The notes: a model not told the origin generated them from the letters alone. Shown: positions 7,342 to 14,587, counted from the stretch's first letter. The stretch: DNA of 17,128 nt from Bacillota bacterium (GCA_023436525.1 JAEZIW010000143.1:1-17128), one strand, 5' to 3'. Numbers and translations are program-made.

Positions 7342-8019
7342 CTACAGACCGGTCAACTCTCTGATCTTCGCCGATGCCGCCGCGAATGTGCCGACTTCAT
7401 CGATGATGCCGCATTTCACCGCTTCGTCACCCACCAGGACGGTGCCTACGTCGTTGGCCATCTCGCCCGTCAGCGTCATCAGTTCCCGGTATTTGTGCTC
7501 AGATATTTTTGAGTGCGTGCACACAAAATCGACAATGCGTTTTTGCATCTTGTTGAAAAAATCAAACGTCTGCGGCACACCGATGATCACGCCGCTCATG
7601 CGAATCGGATGAATCGTCATGCTGGCCGACGGCGAAATAAACGAATACCGTGTCGATACCGAAAGCGTCACACCGATACTGTGCCCGCCGCCAAGCACGA
7701 GCGAAACGCTCGGCTTACTCATCCCCGCAATCATTTCGGCGAGCGCGAGGCCTGCCTCTACGTCGCCGCCCACCGTATTGATAAGCAAAACAAAGCCGCG
7801 CACAGCCGGGTCCTGCTCGATCATGACAAGCTGCGGCAGTATGTGCTCGTACTTTGTCGTCTTGTTCTGCGGCGGCAGATTAATATGTCCCTCAATCTGC
7901 CCGATGATGCTGACAACGTGTATCGGAGATTGCGCAAGCGGCGCTCCGAATTCTTTAATCTCCGCACCTTGCTTTTTGCTGTCCGGATTCATTGCCTGAT
8001 CTTCATTTGTGCTTTGCAT
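7342..8019 (-). CDS. tepA: TepA-like ClpP/crotonase-fold serine protease
   Basis: This is a ClpP-superfamily protease of the TepA/YmfB type, 225 residues. In Bacillus the homologue lies in the same spoVF-spoIIIE neighbourhood and has been linked to translocation or spore functions. Visible features are a disordered N-terminus, VVSIIGQIEGH, then VLLINTVGGDVEAGLALAEMI. The nucleophile region GGGHSIG has candidate Ser114, and TIHPIR has candidate His137. An Asp-containing C-terminal part (VLVGDEAVKCGIIDEVG) follows. I start it at 8019 because AAAAGAGG lies 5 nt upstream; the ATG at 8043 has no ribosome-binding site. It follows dpaB by 62 nt on the same strand and may be co-transcribed. No signal peptide is present, so it should be cytoplasmic. 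Confidence 0.85.
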   Translation of the reverse strand: MQSTNEDQAMNPDSKKQGAEIKEFGAPLAQSPIHVVSIIGQIEGHINLPPQNKTTKYEHILPQLVMIEQDPAVRGFVLLINTVGGDVEAGLALAEMIAGMSKPSVSLVLGGGHSIGVTLSVSTRYSFISPSASMTIHPIRMSGVIIGVPQTFDFFNKMQKRIVDFVCTHSKISEHKYRELMTLTGEMANDVGTVLVGDEAVKCGIIDEVGTFAAASAKIRELTGL

Positions 8020-8081
8020 AGCGGCCTCTTTTTTCAGCGTCATTTTGATTATTATCCGCTAGTTTCGCCGCAATTATGTCG

Positions 8082-8669
8082 CTATTTCGAATCGAGCATC
8101 ACCGGCTGAATCTGCACGCCGTCCAGCGCCGTTTTAGCGGCTTCGATGATCAATCCCATATCCGCGACGATAGACGTTTCCTTCTTTTGGTGATCATCCT
8201 GCCGGTACGGCACAAAAAACATATGCCTTGTATTCAGCAGCAGCCCGATATTTTTCGCGTTGGCCGCGAGCGCGTCGTTTGTTGAAATCGCAATCAGCAC
8301 AGGCCGTTGGTTTCTCAGGTGAGCTTTGGCAGCCAGCAGCACCGGTGTATCGGTGATGCCCAGCGCAAGCTTGGCAAGCGTATTGCCCGTGCACGGCGCA
8401 ATAACGAGCAGATCGAGCAGCTTTTTTGGGCCGATCGGTTCTGCCTTGTTAAGATCGTCAATAACTTCTTTGCCTGTCGTTTCGAATAAATATGTTTTTA
8501 AATCTGAAGATGACATAAAGCGCGTATCTAAGTTCGCGGCGTTAAATGACAATATCGGTGTGACATCGGCACCGTATTCCCTAAGCGTTTTTATCACGGG
8601 CAACACAACCCCGTATGTGCAAAACGAGCCGGTAAGCGCAAATCCAATTCTCTTTCCGGTCAGTTCCAT
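8082..8669 (-). CDS. dpaB: Dipicolinate synthase subunit B
   Basis: This is the flavoprotein-type subunit (SpoVFB) of dipicolinate synthase, which makes pyridine-2,6-dicarboxylate, the main small molecule of the spore core, from a lysine-pathway intermediate in the mother cell. It has 195 residues, the family norm. Flavoprotein-like signatures are KRIGFALTGSFCTYG near the N-terminus, LLVIAPCTGNTLAKLALGITD, and the later ISTNDALAANAKNIG. The start overlaps the end of dpaA by 10 nt, and GAGGAG lies 8 nt before the ATG, so translation is coupled. Presence of both subunits indicates an endospore former. Confidence 0.95.
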   Translation of the reverse strand: MELTGKRIGFALTGSFCTYGVVLPVIKTLREYGADVTPILSFNAANLDTRFMSSSDLKTYLFETTGKEVIDDLNKAEPIGPKKLLDLLVIAPCTGNTLAKLALGITDTPVLLAAKAHLRNQRPVLIAISTNDALAANAKNIGLLLNTRHMFFVPYRQDDHQKKETSIVADMGLIIEAAKTALDGVQIQPVMLDSK

Positions 8670-9493
8670 TGTTTAAGCTCCTCTCTTTCAAAGCAGTGCA
8701 GAATCGCTCCGGCGGCCGATGCGGGGAAATACAATCCCGGCAAGCTCGGCTCAACGTGCACATTAACCATGCATTTTTCAGCCAGTTTTAAATCCATGCC
8801 GTATGGCGGCGACGCCAGCTCTATCAGCGCGGCATTGCGTCGAATGGCGAGCAGCTCGCTCTCGCCGAATATATGAACAGGCACGGTATTAAACACCACA
8901 TCCGCCCAAGGCAGTGCCTGATTTAAATCGTCCATGCGCACTGCGCTGAGGCCTTCATCGGCGATGAGTTCCAAATCCCTCGCTTTGCGCGCAGCTACCG
9001 CCACCTTGGCGCCATGCGCTTTGAGCAGACGGCAAAGAAACTTTGCAATGCGGCCGTACCCGGTTACCAGGCATTTGGTGTCACACAGTGCCGTTTCGGT
9101 GTATTTCGCATACGCGCAGATGGCCGCCTGCGCCGTGAGCAAAGCGTTTCGTATTAAAAAGGCCTCGTCGTCGTTAAAATCCAAATACCGTACATGGCCG
9201 TCCATCACGGCGCGTGCATCGTCGTCGCACCGTCCCAGCACATAAACACTTTTCGGATAACGACGAACAACAGAGGCCAGCTCAAGCGGCGCGTCGGAAA
9301 ACGGCGCTTTGATACTGCCATCGGGGCTGCGATAAGGCACAGGCAGAAACACATAATCGGGAGCAGCCATATCCTCGTCCGCGAACCCGAGCTTTTGAAA
9401 GCCCTGCAGACTCACACTGAAGCCCTTTTCTTTGAGCATATCCGAAAGTGCAAGCTGGCGTTTGTCTCCGCCGATGATCAGAATGTGTTTCAT
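8660..9493 (-). CDS. dpaA: Dipicolinate synthase subunit A
   Basis: This is SpoVFA, the NAD(P)-binding subunit of dipicolinate synthase. It has 277 residues, slightly shorter than the roughly 300 of Bacillus. A first Rossmann-like part begins ILIIGGDKRQLALSDML. A second nucleotide-binding fold holds CLVTGYGRIAKFL (G145, G147, A150) followed by AKVAVAARK. A Pro/Gly-rich end, PSLPGLYFPASAAGAI, matches the family. An AAAGGGGC site precedes the ATG. The gene heads dpaA-dpaB and has a sigma-K-type promoter just upstream, which fits late mother-cell expression. Confidence 0.95.
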   Translation of the reverse strand: MKHILIIGGDKRQLALSDMLKEKGFSVSLQGFQKLGFADEDMAAPDYVFLPVPYRSPDGSIKAPFSDAPLELASVVRRYPKSVYVLGRCDDDARAVMDGHVRYLDFNDDEAFLIRNALLTAQAAICAYAKYTETALCDTKCLVTGYGRIAKFLCRLLKAHGAKVAVAARKARDLELIADEGLSAVRMDDLNQALPWADVVFNTVPVHIFGESELLAIRRNAALIELASPPYGMDLKLAEKCMVNVHVEPSLPGLYFPASAAGAILHCFEREELKQWN

Positions 9494-9523
9494 TATTAGC
9501 CCCTTTACAGCACAAACATACGT

Positions 9524-9551
9524 TATTCTATGCCGCTTTTGGTGAAGGGGT
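9524..9551 (-). promoter_or_regulatory. Sigma-K-type promoter of dpaAB
   Basis: On the minus strand CATAGAATA (9532-9524) fits the sigma-K -10 consensus CATANNNTA exactly. Within CACC, the AC at 9551-9550 lies 17 nt further upstream, matching the -35 consensus AC-N17. The start point would lie about 20-25 nt before the dpaA ATG. In Bacillus the spoVF operon is sigma-K dependent, so sequence and known biology agree. Confidence 0.65.
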
Positions 9552-9704
9552 GAAATAATCTAAAGCCCGATCGCCGTAAACAAGAGTTCTTTTATGGTGC
9601 TGATTTTTCAGATTTTTTATTGGTTCGTACGTGAATTATGGCTGTTTTTAGGAATGAAACAACGTTCGACATATATAGCTATCAACGCCACAGTTAATGT
9701 CCGA

Positions 9705-9733
9705 TTGTTAAAATACGATAAATATTATATAAT
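9705..9733 (+). promoter_or_regulatory. Sigma-A promoter of the small DUF4177-like gene
   Basis: TTGTTA (9705-9710) and a perfect TATAAT (9728-9733) are separated by 17 nt. Transcription would start near 9740, about 27 nt before the ATG at 9767. It diverges from the dpaAB promoter. Confidence 0.6.
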
Positions 9734-9766
9734 AACACTAAGATACGATAGAATCGGGTGATAATA

Positions 9767-10024
9767 ATGAGTTATTGGGAGTACAACACGGTTTGTTGCG
9801 GTGCGTATGCCAAGGCTGATTACACGAATACCAATCTATACGTCATCGACAGCAAACAATACCAAACCCTTTTCGGTGTGATTGGGATAACCCCTCCCGA
9901 TTATATTCAGACGATGGGTTTAAAGGGCTGGCAGCTCATTTGCCAGACGCCTGACGTACCGTCTTCGGGCTGCTTTGTCACAAACGAGGTGCTGTTTTCG
10001 TTTAAAAGGCCGGCAGGCGAATGA
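9767..10024 (+). CDS. Small DUF4177-like protein of unknown function
   Basis: The protein has 85 residues. It starts SYWEYNTVCCG and ends GWQLICQTPD ... SSGCFVTNEVLFSFKRP. The pattern WEY at the front, a central GWxL strand after a helix (DYIQTMGLKG), and FKRP at the end is the layout of DUF4177-like domains as I recall them; no function is known for these. Four cysteines are present, two adjacent near the N-terminus. The ATG at 9767 follows GGGTGAT at a short distance; a GTG at 9758 would be inside that site. It has its own promoter and terminator, so it is monocistronic. No signal peptide or membrane helix is seen. Confidence 0.65.
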   Translation: MSYWEYNTVCCGAYAKADYTNTNLYVIDSKQYQTLFGVIGITPPDYIQTMGLKGWQLICQTPDVPSSGCFVTNEVLFSFKRPAGE

Positions 10025-10056
10025 TGGGTTTATATTAAATAACCTATGGATATGAC

Positions 10057-10083
10057 AAGGCTTTATTTGTTAGGCCTTTTTTT
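10057..10083 (+). terminator. Rho-independent terminator
   Basis: AAGGC (10057-10061) pairs with GCCTT (10074-10078), followed by a run of seven T. The stem is short but the T-run is good. It is 33 nt after the DUF4177-like gene. Confidence 0.5.
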
Positions 10084-10134
10084 ATTGCCCAAAGGCTTCC
10101 ATTCACTTTTTCTTTATTGTTAACGAAAATTTTA

Positions 10135-10172
10135 TTGACATTTTATTGAACATTGTCTACCATTGTCGACAT
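10135..10172 (+). promoter_or_regulatory. Promoter and candidate operator of the BlaI-M56 operon
   Basis: A perfect TTGACA (10135-10140) is followed after 17 nt by TACCAT (10158-10163). Overlapping the -10 are two 10-nt direct repeats, CATTGTCTAC (10151-10160) and CATTGTCGAC (10161-10170), in register with one helical turn; the second contains the palindrome TGTCGACA (10164-10171). BlaI-type repressors bind such sites at their own promoter, so this is probably the autoregulatory operator. The assignment is inferred from position. Confidence 0.5.
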
Positions 10173-10212
10173 AGAGTCATAAATTACTATTATCAAATAC
10201 ACGGAGGGCGTC

Positions 10213-10593
10213 ATGAAGGAAGCTTTGTCAAGGCAGGAATGGGTGCTGATGGAAGCGTTGTGGCAAAAAGGCCCGCTTTTTCTGTCTCAAATGATGGACG
10301 CAACCGCCGGAGCGGTCGACTGGAACAAGAGCAGCTATTTGACATACCTAAAGCGCATGGCTGATAAAGGGCTGATCGGGTTTACGAACATCAGCGGCAA
10401 CCGCTGCTATGCCCCGTTGGTAAAGCGCGAAGACTGCATTGACAGCGAAAGCAGCTTCATACTCTCCAAGCTCACGGAAGACAGCACGCGGCTGCTGCTC
10501 GCGAGCATGATTAAAAAGAGCGGCCTCAGCGAAAAAGAACGGGACGAATTGCTCACACTCATCGCCGACCTGAGCGGCGGACAGGAGGAATAG
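10213..10593 (+). CDS. BlaI/MecI-family transcriptional repressor
   Basis: The protein has 126 residues. The N-terminal winged helix (about 1-72) shows the family pattern: LSRQEWVLMEALWQKGPLFLS, then NKSSYLTYLKRMADKGLIGF and GNRCYAPLV. The rest is the helical dimerisation part, which in BlaI/MecI is the cleavage region. It should repress its own operon until the adjacent M56 metallopeptidase signals. GGAGGG precedes the ATG, and the stop is 2 nt before the M56 gene, which has AGGAGG inside the end of this one. No beta-lactamase lies nearby, so the inducer need not be an antibiotic. Confidence 0.9.
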   Translation: MKEALSRQEWVLMEALWQKGPLFLSQMMDATAGAVDWNKSSYLTYLKRMADKGLIGFTNISGNRCYAPLVKREDCIDSESSFILSKLTEDSTRLLLASMIKKSGLSEKERDELLTLIADLSGGQEE

Positions 10594-10595
10594 CA

Positions 10596-11714
10596 ATGGC
10601 TGTGCTAAATACGCTGCTGGAAATCACACTGTACGCAAGCATTATATCAATGGTAACGCTGCTGCTCAAAAAGGTGCTCGCGCGCCGCATGTCGCCGTGG
10701 CTGCACTACGCCGTCTGGTTCGTGCTGGTTGCGCGGCTCATGCTGCCGGTTTCGGTGGAAAGCGGCTTTCATGTGTTCACGGCTCCCACGCAGATGCAGA
10801 CTCAAGCCGCTGTTGTGCCGCAAGCGCCGACAATCTCAAATGCCCCCGAGACGGCCCATGGCACGAATATCGGCAATCAACCGCAGACGATAAGCGATTT
10901 TGAGTCTACTAAGAGCACAGTCTCCCCCGTATCGTCACCGGCTCCCGTCACTGTTAAACCGTTATCGACAGAAAACGTTCTTTTGACAGTGTGGCTTTCC
11001 GGAGCAGGCCTATCGCTGTTATACATTGCTGTGCTTTACGGCACACTGCGCCGACGGGTGCGCAAAAACGCAGCTGAGCCGTCCGAACGGCTGCTGAAGC
11101 TCTTTAGTGACATGAAAGCCGAAATGAACATCAAAGCGCGTTTGAAGCTTGTCTGCCAGTACGAATACGGCACCCCCGCACTGCTGCTACCACGAACGGT
11201 GCTGATGCCGGTGGATACGCTGATCGCGATGGACGACGAGCAGATCAGATTTGCGCTGCGACACGAGCTGACGCATTACCGGCGCGGCGACCACATTGCC
11301 TGCCTGTTGATGAGTGTTCTGAATGCGGTTTACTGGTTTAACCCGTTGGTGTGGCTCGCATTCCGGCAGATGCGTGCGGATATGGAAATCGCTTGCGACG
11401 GTGCAGTGGTGAAGGCGCTGGATGTGCCGCAGAAGAGCCGCTATGCCTCGTTGATAGTCGGGCTGTTCGCGCAAACCGAGCGGCGGCAGCTGGTGCTTGG
11501 TTTGGCGCAGGGCAACGCGAAGAAAATTGCGGAGCAGCGCGTGCGCGGCATATTCAAGCAAGCGAAAAGCCACGCTAGTGTAAAATTCATATCGGCGTTC
11601 GCCGTGGTTCTGCTGCTGGTGACTTGTTTTACAACGGCATGCCAGCCCACGCCCGAGAAAGCCGTGGTTGTGAACAAGGGCGATAATCATTTGGAAGAGA
11701 TACTTTTTAGGTGA
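10596..11714 (+). CDS. M56-family membrane metallopeptidase, BlaR1-like, with truncated sensor end
   Basis: The protein has 372 residues. Two N-terminal membrane helices (~5-24, 34-52) are followed by an extracellular Pro/Ser/Thr-rich stretch (~55-125) and another helix (~127-149). The cytoplasmic zinc-protease domain has H223-E-L-T-H227 and E264 in ADMEIACD, then helices around 234-252. A last helix (331-345) ends in TTAC349QPTPEK, and the protein stops 23 residues after Cys349. A classical BlaR1 has a large penicillin-binding sensor here; this one has none. The next reading frame continues with homology to a lipoprotein-like protein, so the gene seems to have lost its C-terminal sensor through a deletion/frameshift near 11696-11700. 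The active site is intact. The likely role is cleavage or inactivation of the upstream repressor. Confidence 0.85.
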   Translation: MAVLNTLLEITLYASIISMVTLLLKKVLARRMSPWLHYAVWFVLVARLMLPVSVESGFHVFTAPTQMQTQAAVVPQAPTISNAPETAHGTNIGNQPQTISDFESTKSTVSPVSSPAPVTVKPLSTENVLLTVWLSGAGLSLLYIAVLYGTLRRRVRKNAAEPSERLLKLFSDMKAEMNIKARLKLVCQYEYGTPALLLPRTVLMPVDTLIAMDDEQIRFALRHELTHYRRGDHIACLLMSVLNAVYWFNPLVWLAFRQMRADMEIACDGAVVKALDVPQKSRYASLIVGLFAQTERRQLVLGLAQGNAKKIAEQRVRGIFKQAKSHASVKFISAFAVVLLLVTCFTTACQPTPEKAVVVNKGDNHLEEILFR

Positions 11715-11721
11715 TGTCCCG

Positions 11722-12792
11722 GTGTTTACAGAAGACAGCGTCAGAACTAAAGATGAAATCATGGTTGAAATTAAAAGTTACCAAGAAACGCTGGAACAAT
11801 TATCTGATCAAACAAGGGACGATGTTAAAAACATCATCAAAAATCTCAAAGGTAATATCGCCGACCTAGAGGCGGAATACAAAACTGCGCCCGATCAACA
11901 TAAAAGAACGCCTTCAACAACAATGTTGCAAACTGACAAGTACGGTTCATCGCTGTATGTATTTGCGGAACTCGGGAAAGCCGCACCCGCCCATTTTATA
12001 GTAGGTAACAACCCCGGTAGATCCGATTTCAGTTTTAACAACGACGGCACGGGATTGTATTACCCTGTCTCGAATCGTGCGGGAGAACTGAGTGGCCTCC
12101 CAAGGGGCATGGCCATGAAGCGCGAAGATGCCGAGCAATTGGTGCTCAAATGCTTGAGTGATGTAGGAATCGAGGGTATGCAGATCGTCGATGTACAAAC
12201 ACAGAATTATCTCAACAGCTTCAAAGATGTTAACAATAATACCTATATGAAAGCAGCCAATCAATGCTACGCGTTCACATTAATAAAAACGGTTAAGGGA
12301 ATACCATTGTTATTGATTCAAAGCTCGGTGTCCCTTGATACCGATGACCCAAATGCGCCTGCATATAAGGGACCTGAATATGCCGACATACCCGACCCTG
12401 AATACATATCTGTTTATGTAGACGATACTGGTATCGTACGGTTTGAATGGTATAACCCCAGCGCCGTCACCTCGATACTTTCCGATCAGGTCACTTTACT
12501 GCCGTTCGCAGATATAGCCGAGCGGGCAAAGAATAATATATTCTACAAAAACTACACCGCTTACGGCAGTACGGCAGATATTTATATTAACCGTATAGAG
12601 CTTAACATGATGCGCATCATGCGCAAGGACAAGCCCAGCGAGTATTTGATCGTGCCTGTATGGGATTTCATCGGTGATGTGAAGCAATCGTTTGAAGGCG
12701 AAGAACCCCGTTTGTCATCGTTCCAAGACCGAAGCTATGTGACCATCAACGCGATTGACGGCAGCTGGATCAACCGCGACTGGGGGTATTAA
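11722..12792 (+). CDS. Sensor-domain remnant (DUF6034-like) detached from the M56 gene
   Basis: An open frame of 356 codons from a GTG, with AGGTGAT 6 nt upstream; an ATG at 11761 is an alternative. It has no signal peptide. Its whole length aligns with the later part of the 12877 gene product: YFLGDVPV upstream of the GTG matches YFVGGKTL, a charged helical stretch (LEAEYKTAPDQ) matches LQERYEKAPEK, and VTLLPFADIAE ... EYLIVPVWDFIG matches VSLLPFENIME ... EYLLVPVWNFYG. In-frame homology begins before the GTG, at about 11695, in a frame different from the M56 gene. About 60 residues of the ancestral fusion are missing at the joint. It may be re-initiated by coupling to the M56 stop, giving a cytoplasmic protein, or it may be a decaying pseudogene. 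I recall the family as DUF6034; this is not verified. Confidence 0.6.
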   Translation: MFTEDSVRTKDEIMVEIKSYQETLEQLSDQTRDDVKNIIKNLKGNIADLEAEYKTAPDQHKRTPSTTMLQTDKYGSSLYVFAELGKAAPAHFIVGNNPGRSDFSFNNDGTGLYYPVSNRAGELSGLPRGMAMKREDAEQLVLKCLSDVGIEGMQIVDVQTQNYLNSFKDVNNNTYMKAANQCYAFTLIKTVKGIPLLLIQSSVSLDTDDPNAPAYKGPEYADIPDPEYISVYVDDTGIVRFEWYNPSAVTSILSDQVTLLPFADIAERAKNNIFYKNYTAYGSTADIYINRIELNMMRIMRKDKPSEYLIVPVWDFIGDVKQSFEGEEPRLSSFQDRSYVTINAIDGSWINRDWGY

Positions 12793-12813
12793 CATCATCT
12801 CCGGCGGATGCAT

Positions 12814-12862
12814 TTGACCTTTTCGTATAAATACTGTTATATTATTGTTAAAGTTTAACAAT
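12814..12862 (+). promoter_or_regulatory. Promoter with a 19-bp palindromic operator
   Basis: TTGACC (12814-12819) and TATATT (12838-12843) are separated by 18 nt. Directly after the -10 lies ATTGTTAAA (12844-12852), G, TTTAACAAT (12854-12862), a perfect 9+1+9 palindrome covering the likely transcription start. This position fits a repressor operator for the lipoprotein gene. Confidence 0.55.
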
Positions 12863-12876
12863 GTATCGGAGATTCA

Positions 12877-14235
12877 ATGATGTTAAAGGTTGCAATAAAC
12901 CACTTAAAACATTCTTTCGCCGTGATATTGATTCTCGTCACGGCGATTATTGCTGCCGCCTGCCAGCCCACGCCCGAAAAGCCGGTAATTGCGCAGAAGG
13001 ACACGGTGGAAAAAGCCGTAGAATCGCTGCCCAGCCAAACTCAGGCTTACACACCCCCGCAAACATGGCAAGATGAATTAACCGACGAAGCCACAGGCTT
13101 TACCGTCAAAATCGACGCGGACATCATATGCCCCGCTTACGATCATTTCAATATTTACAACATCCGTCCGAAGAACTTTACGCAGGAAGAAGTCGATTCA
13201 ATTGTTAATTATTTCGTCGGCGGAAAGACATTGTACAACGGCGAATATGTGGAAACCAAGCAAGACGCTGAAGATAAGATCGTTGACGTTAAGCATCTGT
13301 TGACGCTGTCTCAGAAAGACCGTGATGACTTGTTCGGCGGCATCACCGAAGACGAATTGCAACAGCAATTGAAGGATTTGCAGGAGCGATATGAAAAAGC
13401 GCCTGAGAAGGTTGATAAGCAAACCGTATCGACAACCCTAACCAAAAACAAGGAAGGCTATGAGGTACTGGAAACCTATGTGGATAACGGCGGCAGCGAC
13501 GACGCTCTCATCTATGTCAGCAATCTCGCTGAAGAATCGAACGATGCCATGTTTCAGGTTCGCATTCGCGATGCCAGCAAGGGCGGCTGCATTTTCCCTT
13601 CAACAGGCACGCCCGAAGAAATCGCGCAGAAAATACTTGATGACCTAGGCTTTGATCACACACAAATTGTAAGCACGGGCCCTGTTACAACAAGCCAAGA
13701 CCCCAGCGTGAAAAAAAAGGTAACAAGAATCAATTATGAGCTGACTGTTGATGGGCTGCCGCTGCGCAACATATGCCATATCTTCGCTCCTGAGGAAATG
13801 GAATTTGCGACACCGTTCTGGCGTGCGGATATGATCGGTATCGATATCGGCGACAACGGTCCGACAGATTTTTATTGGAGCGGCTACGGCGAAATAAGAG
13901 GCACAGTAAAAGAAAACGTCTCCTTGTTGCCATTTGAAAATATCATGGAAACGTTCAGGACGAACGTCTTTCACAGTGCAGTGTGGCCAACGCAAGAGCT
14001 CATCAAAGAGCACGATATTGAGATCTACCCCATCGTCATCGCCCATATTGATCTTTGTATGGCCGCTGTCCCGCAGAAGGATGCACTCGGTGAATATCTT
14101 CTGGTGCCCGTATGGAATTTCTACGGATATCAGGACTACCCGGATAACGAGGTTGCTATGCTGGGTCAACCATCGGAGCGCATGAATGTGCTGATGACTA
14201 TCAGCGCGGTTGACGGCACAATGCTACACCGATAA
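12877..14235 (+). CDS. Putative lipoprotein, DUF6034-like, paralogue of the preceding frame
   Basis: The protein has 452 residues. A basic start and hydrophobic helix (HSFAVILILVTAIIAAAC29QPTPEK) form a signal peptide with a weak lipobox. The signal region matches the last helix of the M56 protein, including identical CQPTPEK encoded by 17 identical bases. A mature beta-rich N-terminal part (TGFTVKIDADIICPAYDHFNIYNIRP) is followed by a charged helical stretch (~125-175) and a large C-terminal part homologous to the preceding frame. GGAG precedes the tandem ATGs. It is probably an extracellular, membrane-anchored ligand-binding or sensor-like protein; no catalytic motif is recognised. Its own promoter and palindrome suggest separate regulation, perhaps by the upstream repressor. 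Confidence 0.7.
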   Translation: MMLKVAINHLKHSFAVILILVTAIIAAACQPTPEKPVIAQKDTVEKAVESLPSQTQAYTPPQTWQDELTDEATGFTVKIDADIICPAYDHFNIYNIRPKNFTQEEVDSIVNYFVGGKTLYNGEYVETKQDAEDKIVDVKHLLTLSQKDRDDLFGGITEDELQQQLKDLQERYEKAPEKVDKQTVSTTLTKNKEGYEVLETYVDNGGSDDALIYVSNLAEESNDAMFQVRIRDASKGGCIFPSTGTPEEIAQKILDDLGFDHTQIVSTGPVTTSQDPSVKKKVTRINYELTVDGLPLRNICHIFAPEEMEFATPFWRADMIGIDIGDNGPTDFYWSGYGEIRGTVKENVSLLPFENIMETFRTNVFHSAVWPTQELIKEHDIEIYPIVIAHIDLCMAAVPQKDALGEYLLVPVWNFYGYQDYPDNEVAMLGQPSERMNVLMTISAVDGTMLHR

Positions 14236-14587
14236 CTGTTATTAAAGGCGAACCAAATTCAATTTAAAGAGCATCACATTTTAATACTATTCTCAGAGAG
14301 CCTAAAGCCCAATTATCGCGGCCCACTCTGACGGATGAATTGAGCTGTCACCGATAGGTGATTGGGAGAAATGGTTTAATATCGATAGAATCAGTGACTC
14401 CTATGCCCCCCTTTCTCCTTCATCTGCAAGAGGGTCTTTAAATTTTAGCGATAACCTGAGGATTGCATTTTAATAATAAAAACTGTCCTTTTATTATTGA
14501 ATACACAATAGAAACTTGTTTCTATTGAAGGAAAATGACGAAGGCAGATGGAAGTTATAACGTGATATCTATTGGTTGGAGGTGGCT
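14236..14587 (+). other. Gene-free 352-nt gap with repeat remnant and GH3 control region
   Basis: No reading frame is supported. TCACC-GATA-GGTGA (14348-14361) followed by TTGGGAGA is a diverged version of the core of the 3293-3342 hairpin. GGGAGAAA (about 14364-14371) and TTTCTCC (about 14412-14418) form an imperfect long-range inverted pair around it. The last 90 nt are AT-rich and hold the palindrome and ribosome-binding site of the GH3 gene. Confidence 0.45.
14506..14527. promoter_or_regulatory. 22-bp palindromic operator candidate upstream of the GH3 gene
   Basis: CAATAGAAAC (14506-14515), TT, GTTTCTATTG (14518-14527) is a perfect inverted repeat 60 nt before the GH3 start codon. A weak promoter, TTGAAT (14497-14502) and TCTATT (14521-14526) with an 18-nt spacer, would place it in the spacer and -10. 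It lacks the central CG usual for LacI-family operators, and the regulator is not in the window. Confidence 0.55.

Noticed and set aside
10596..11714. Beta-lactam resistance locus
   Set aside because: BlaI and BlaR1 homology alone does not show this. The penicillin-binding sensor domain is absent and no beta-lactamase or PBP gene is adjacent.
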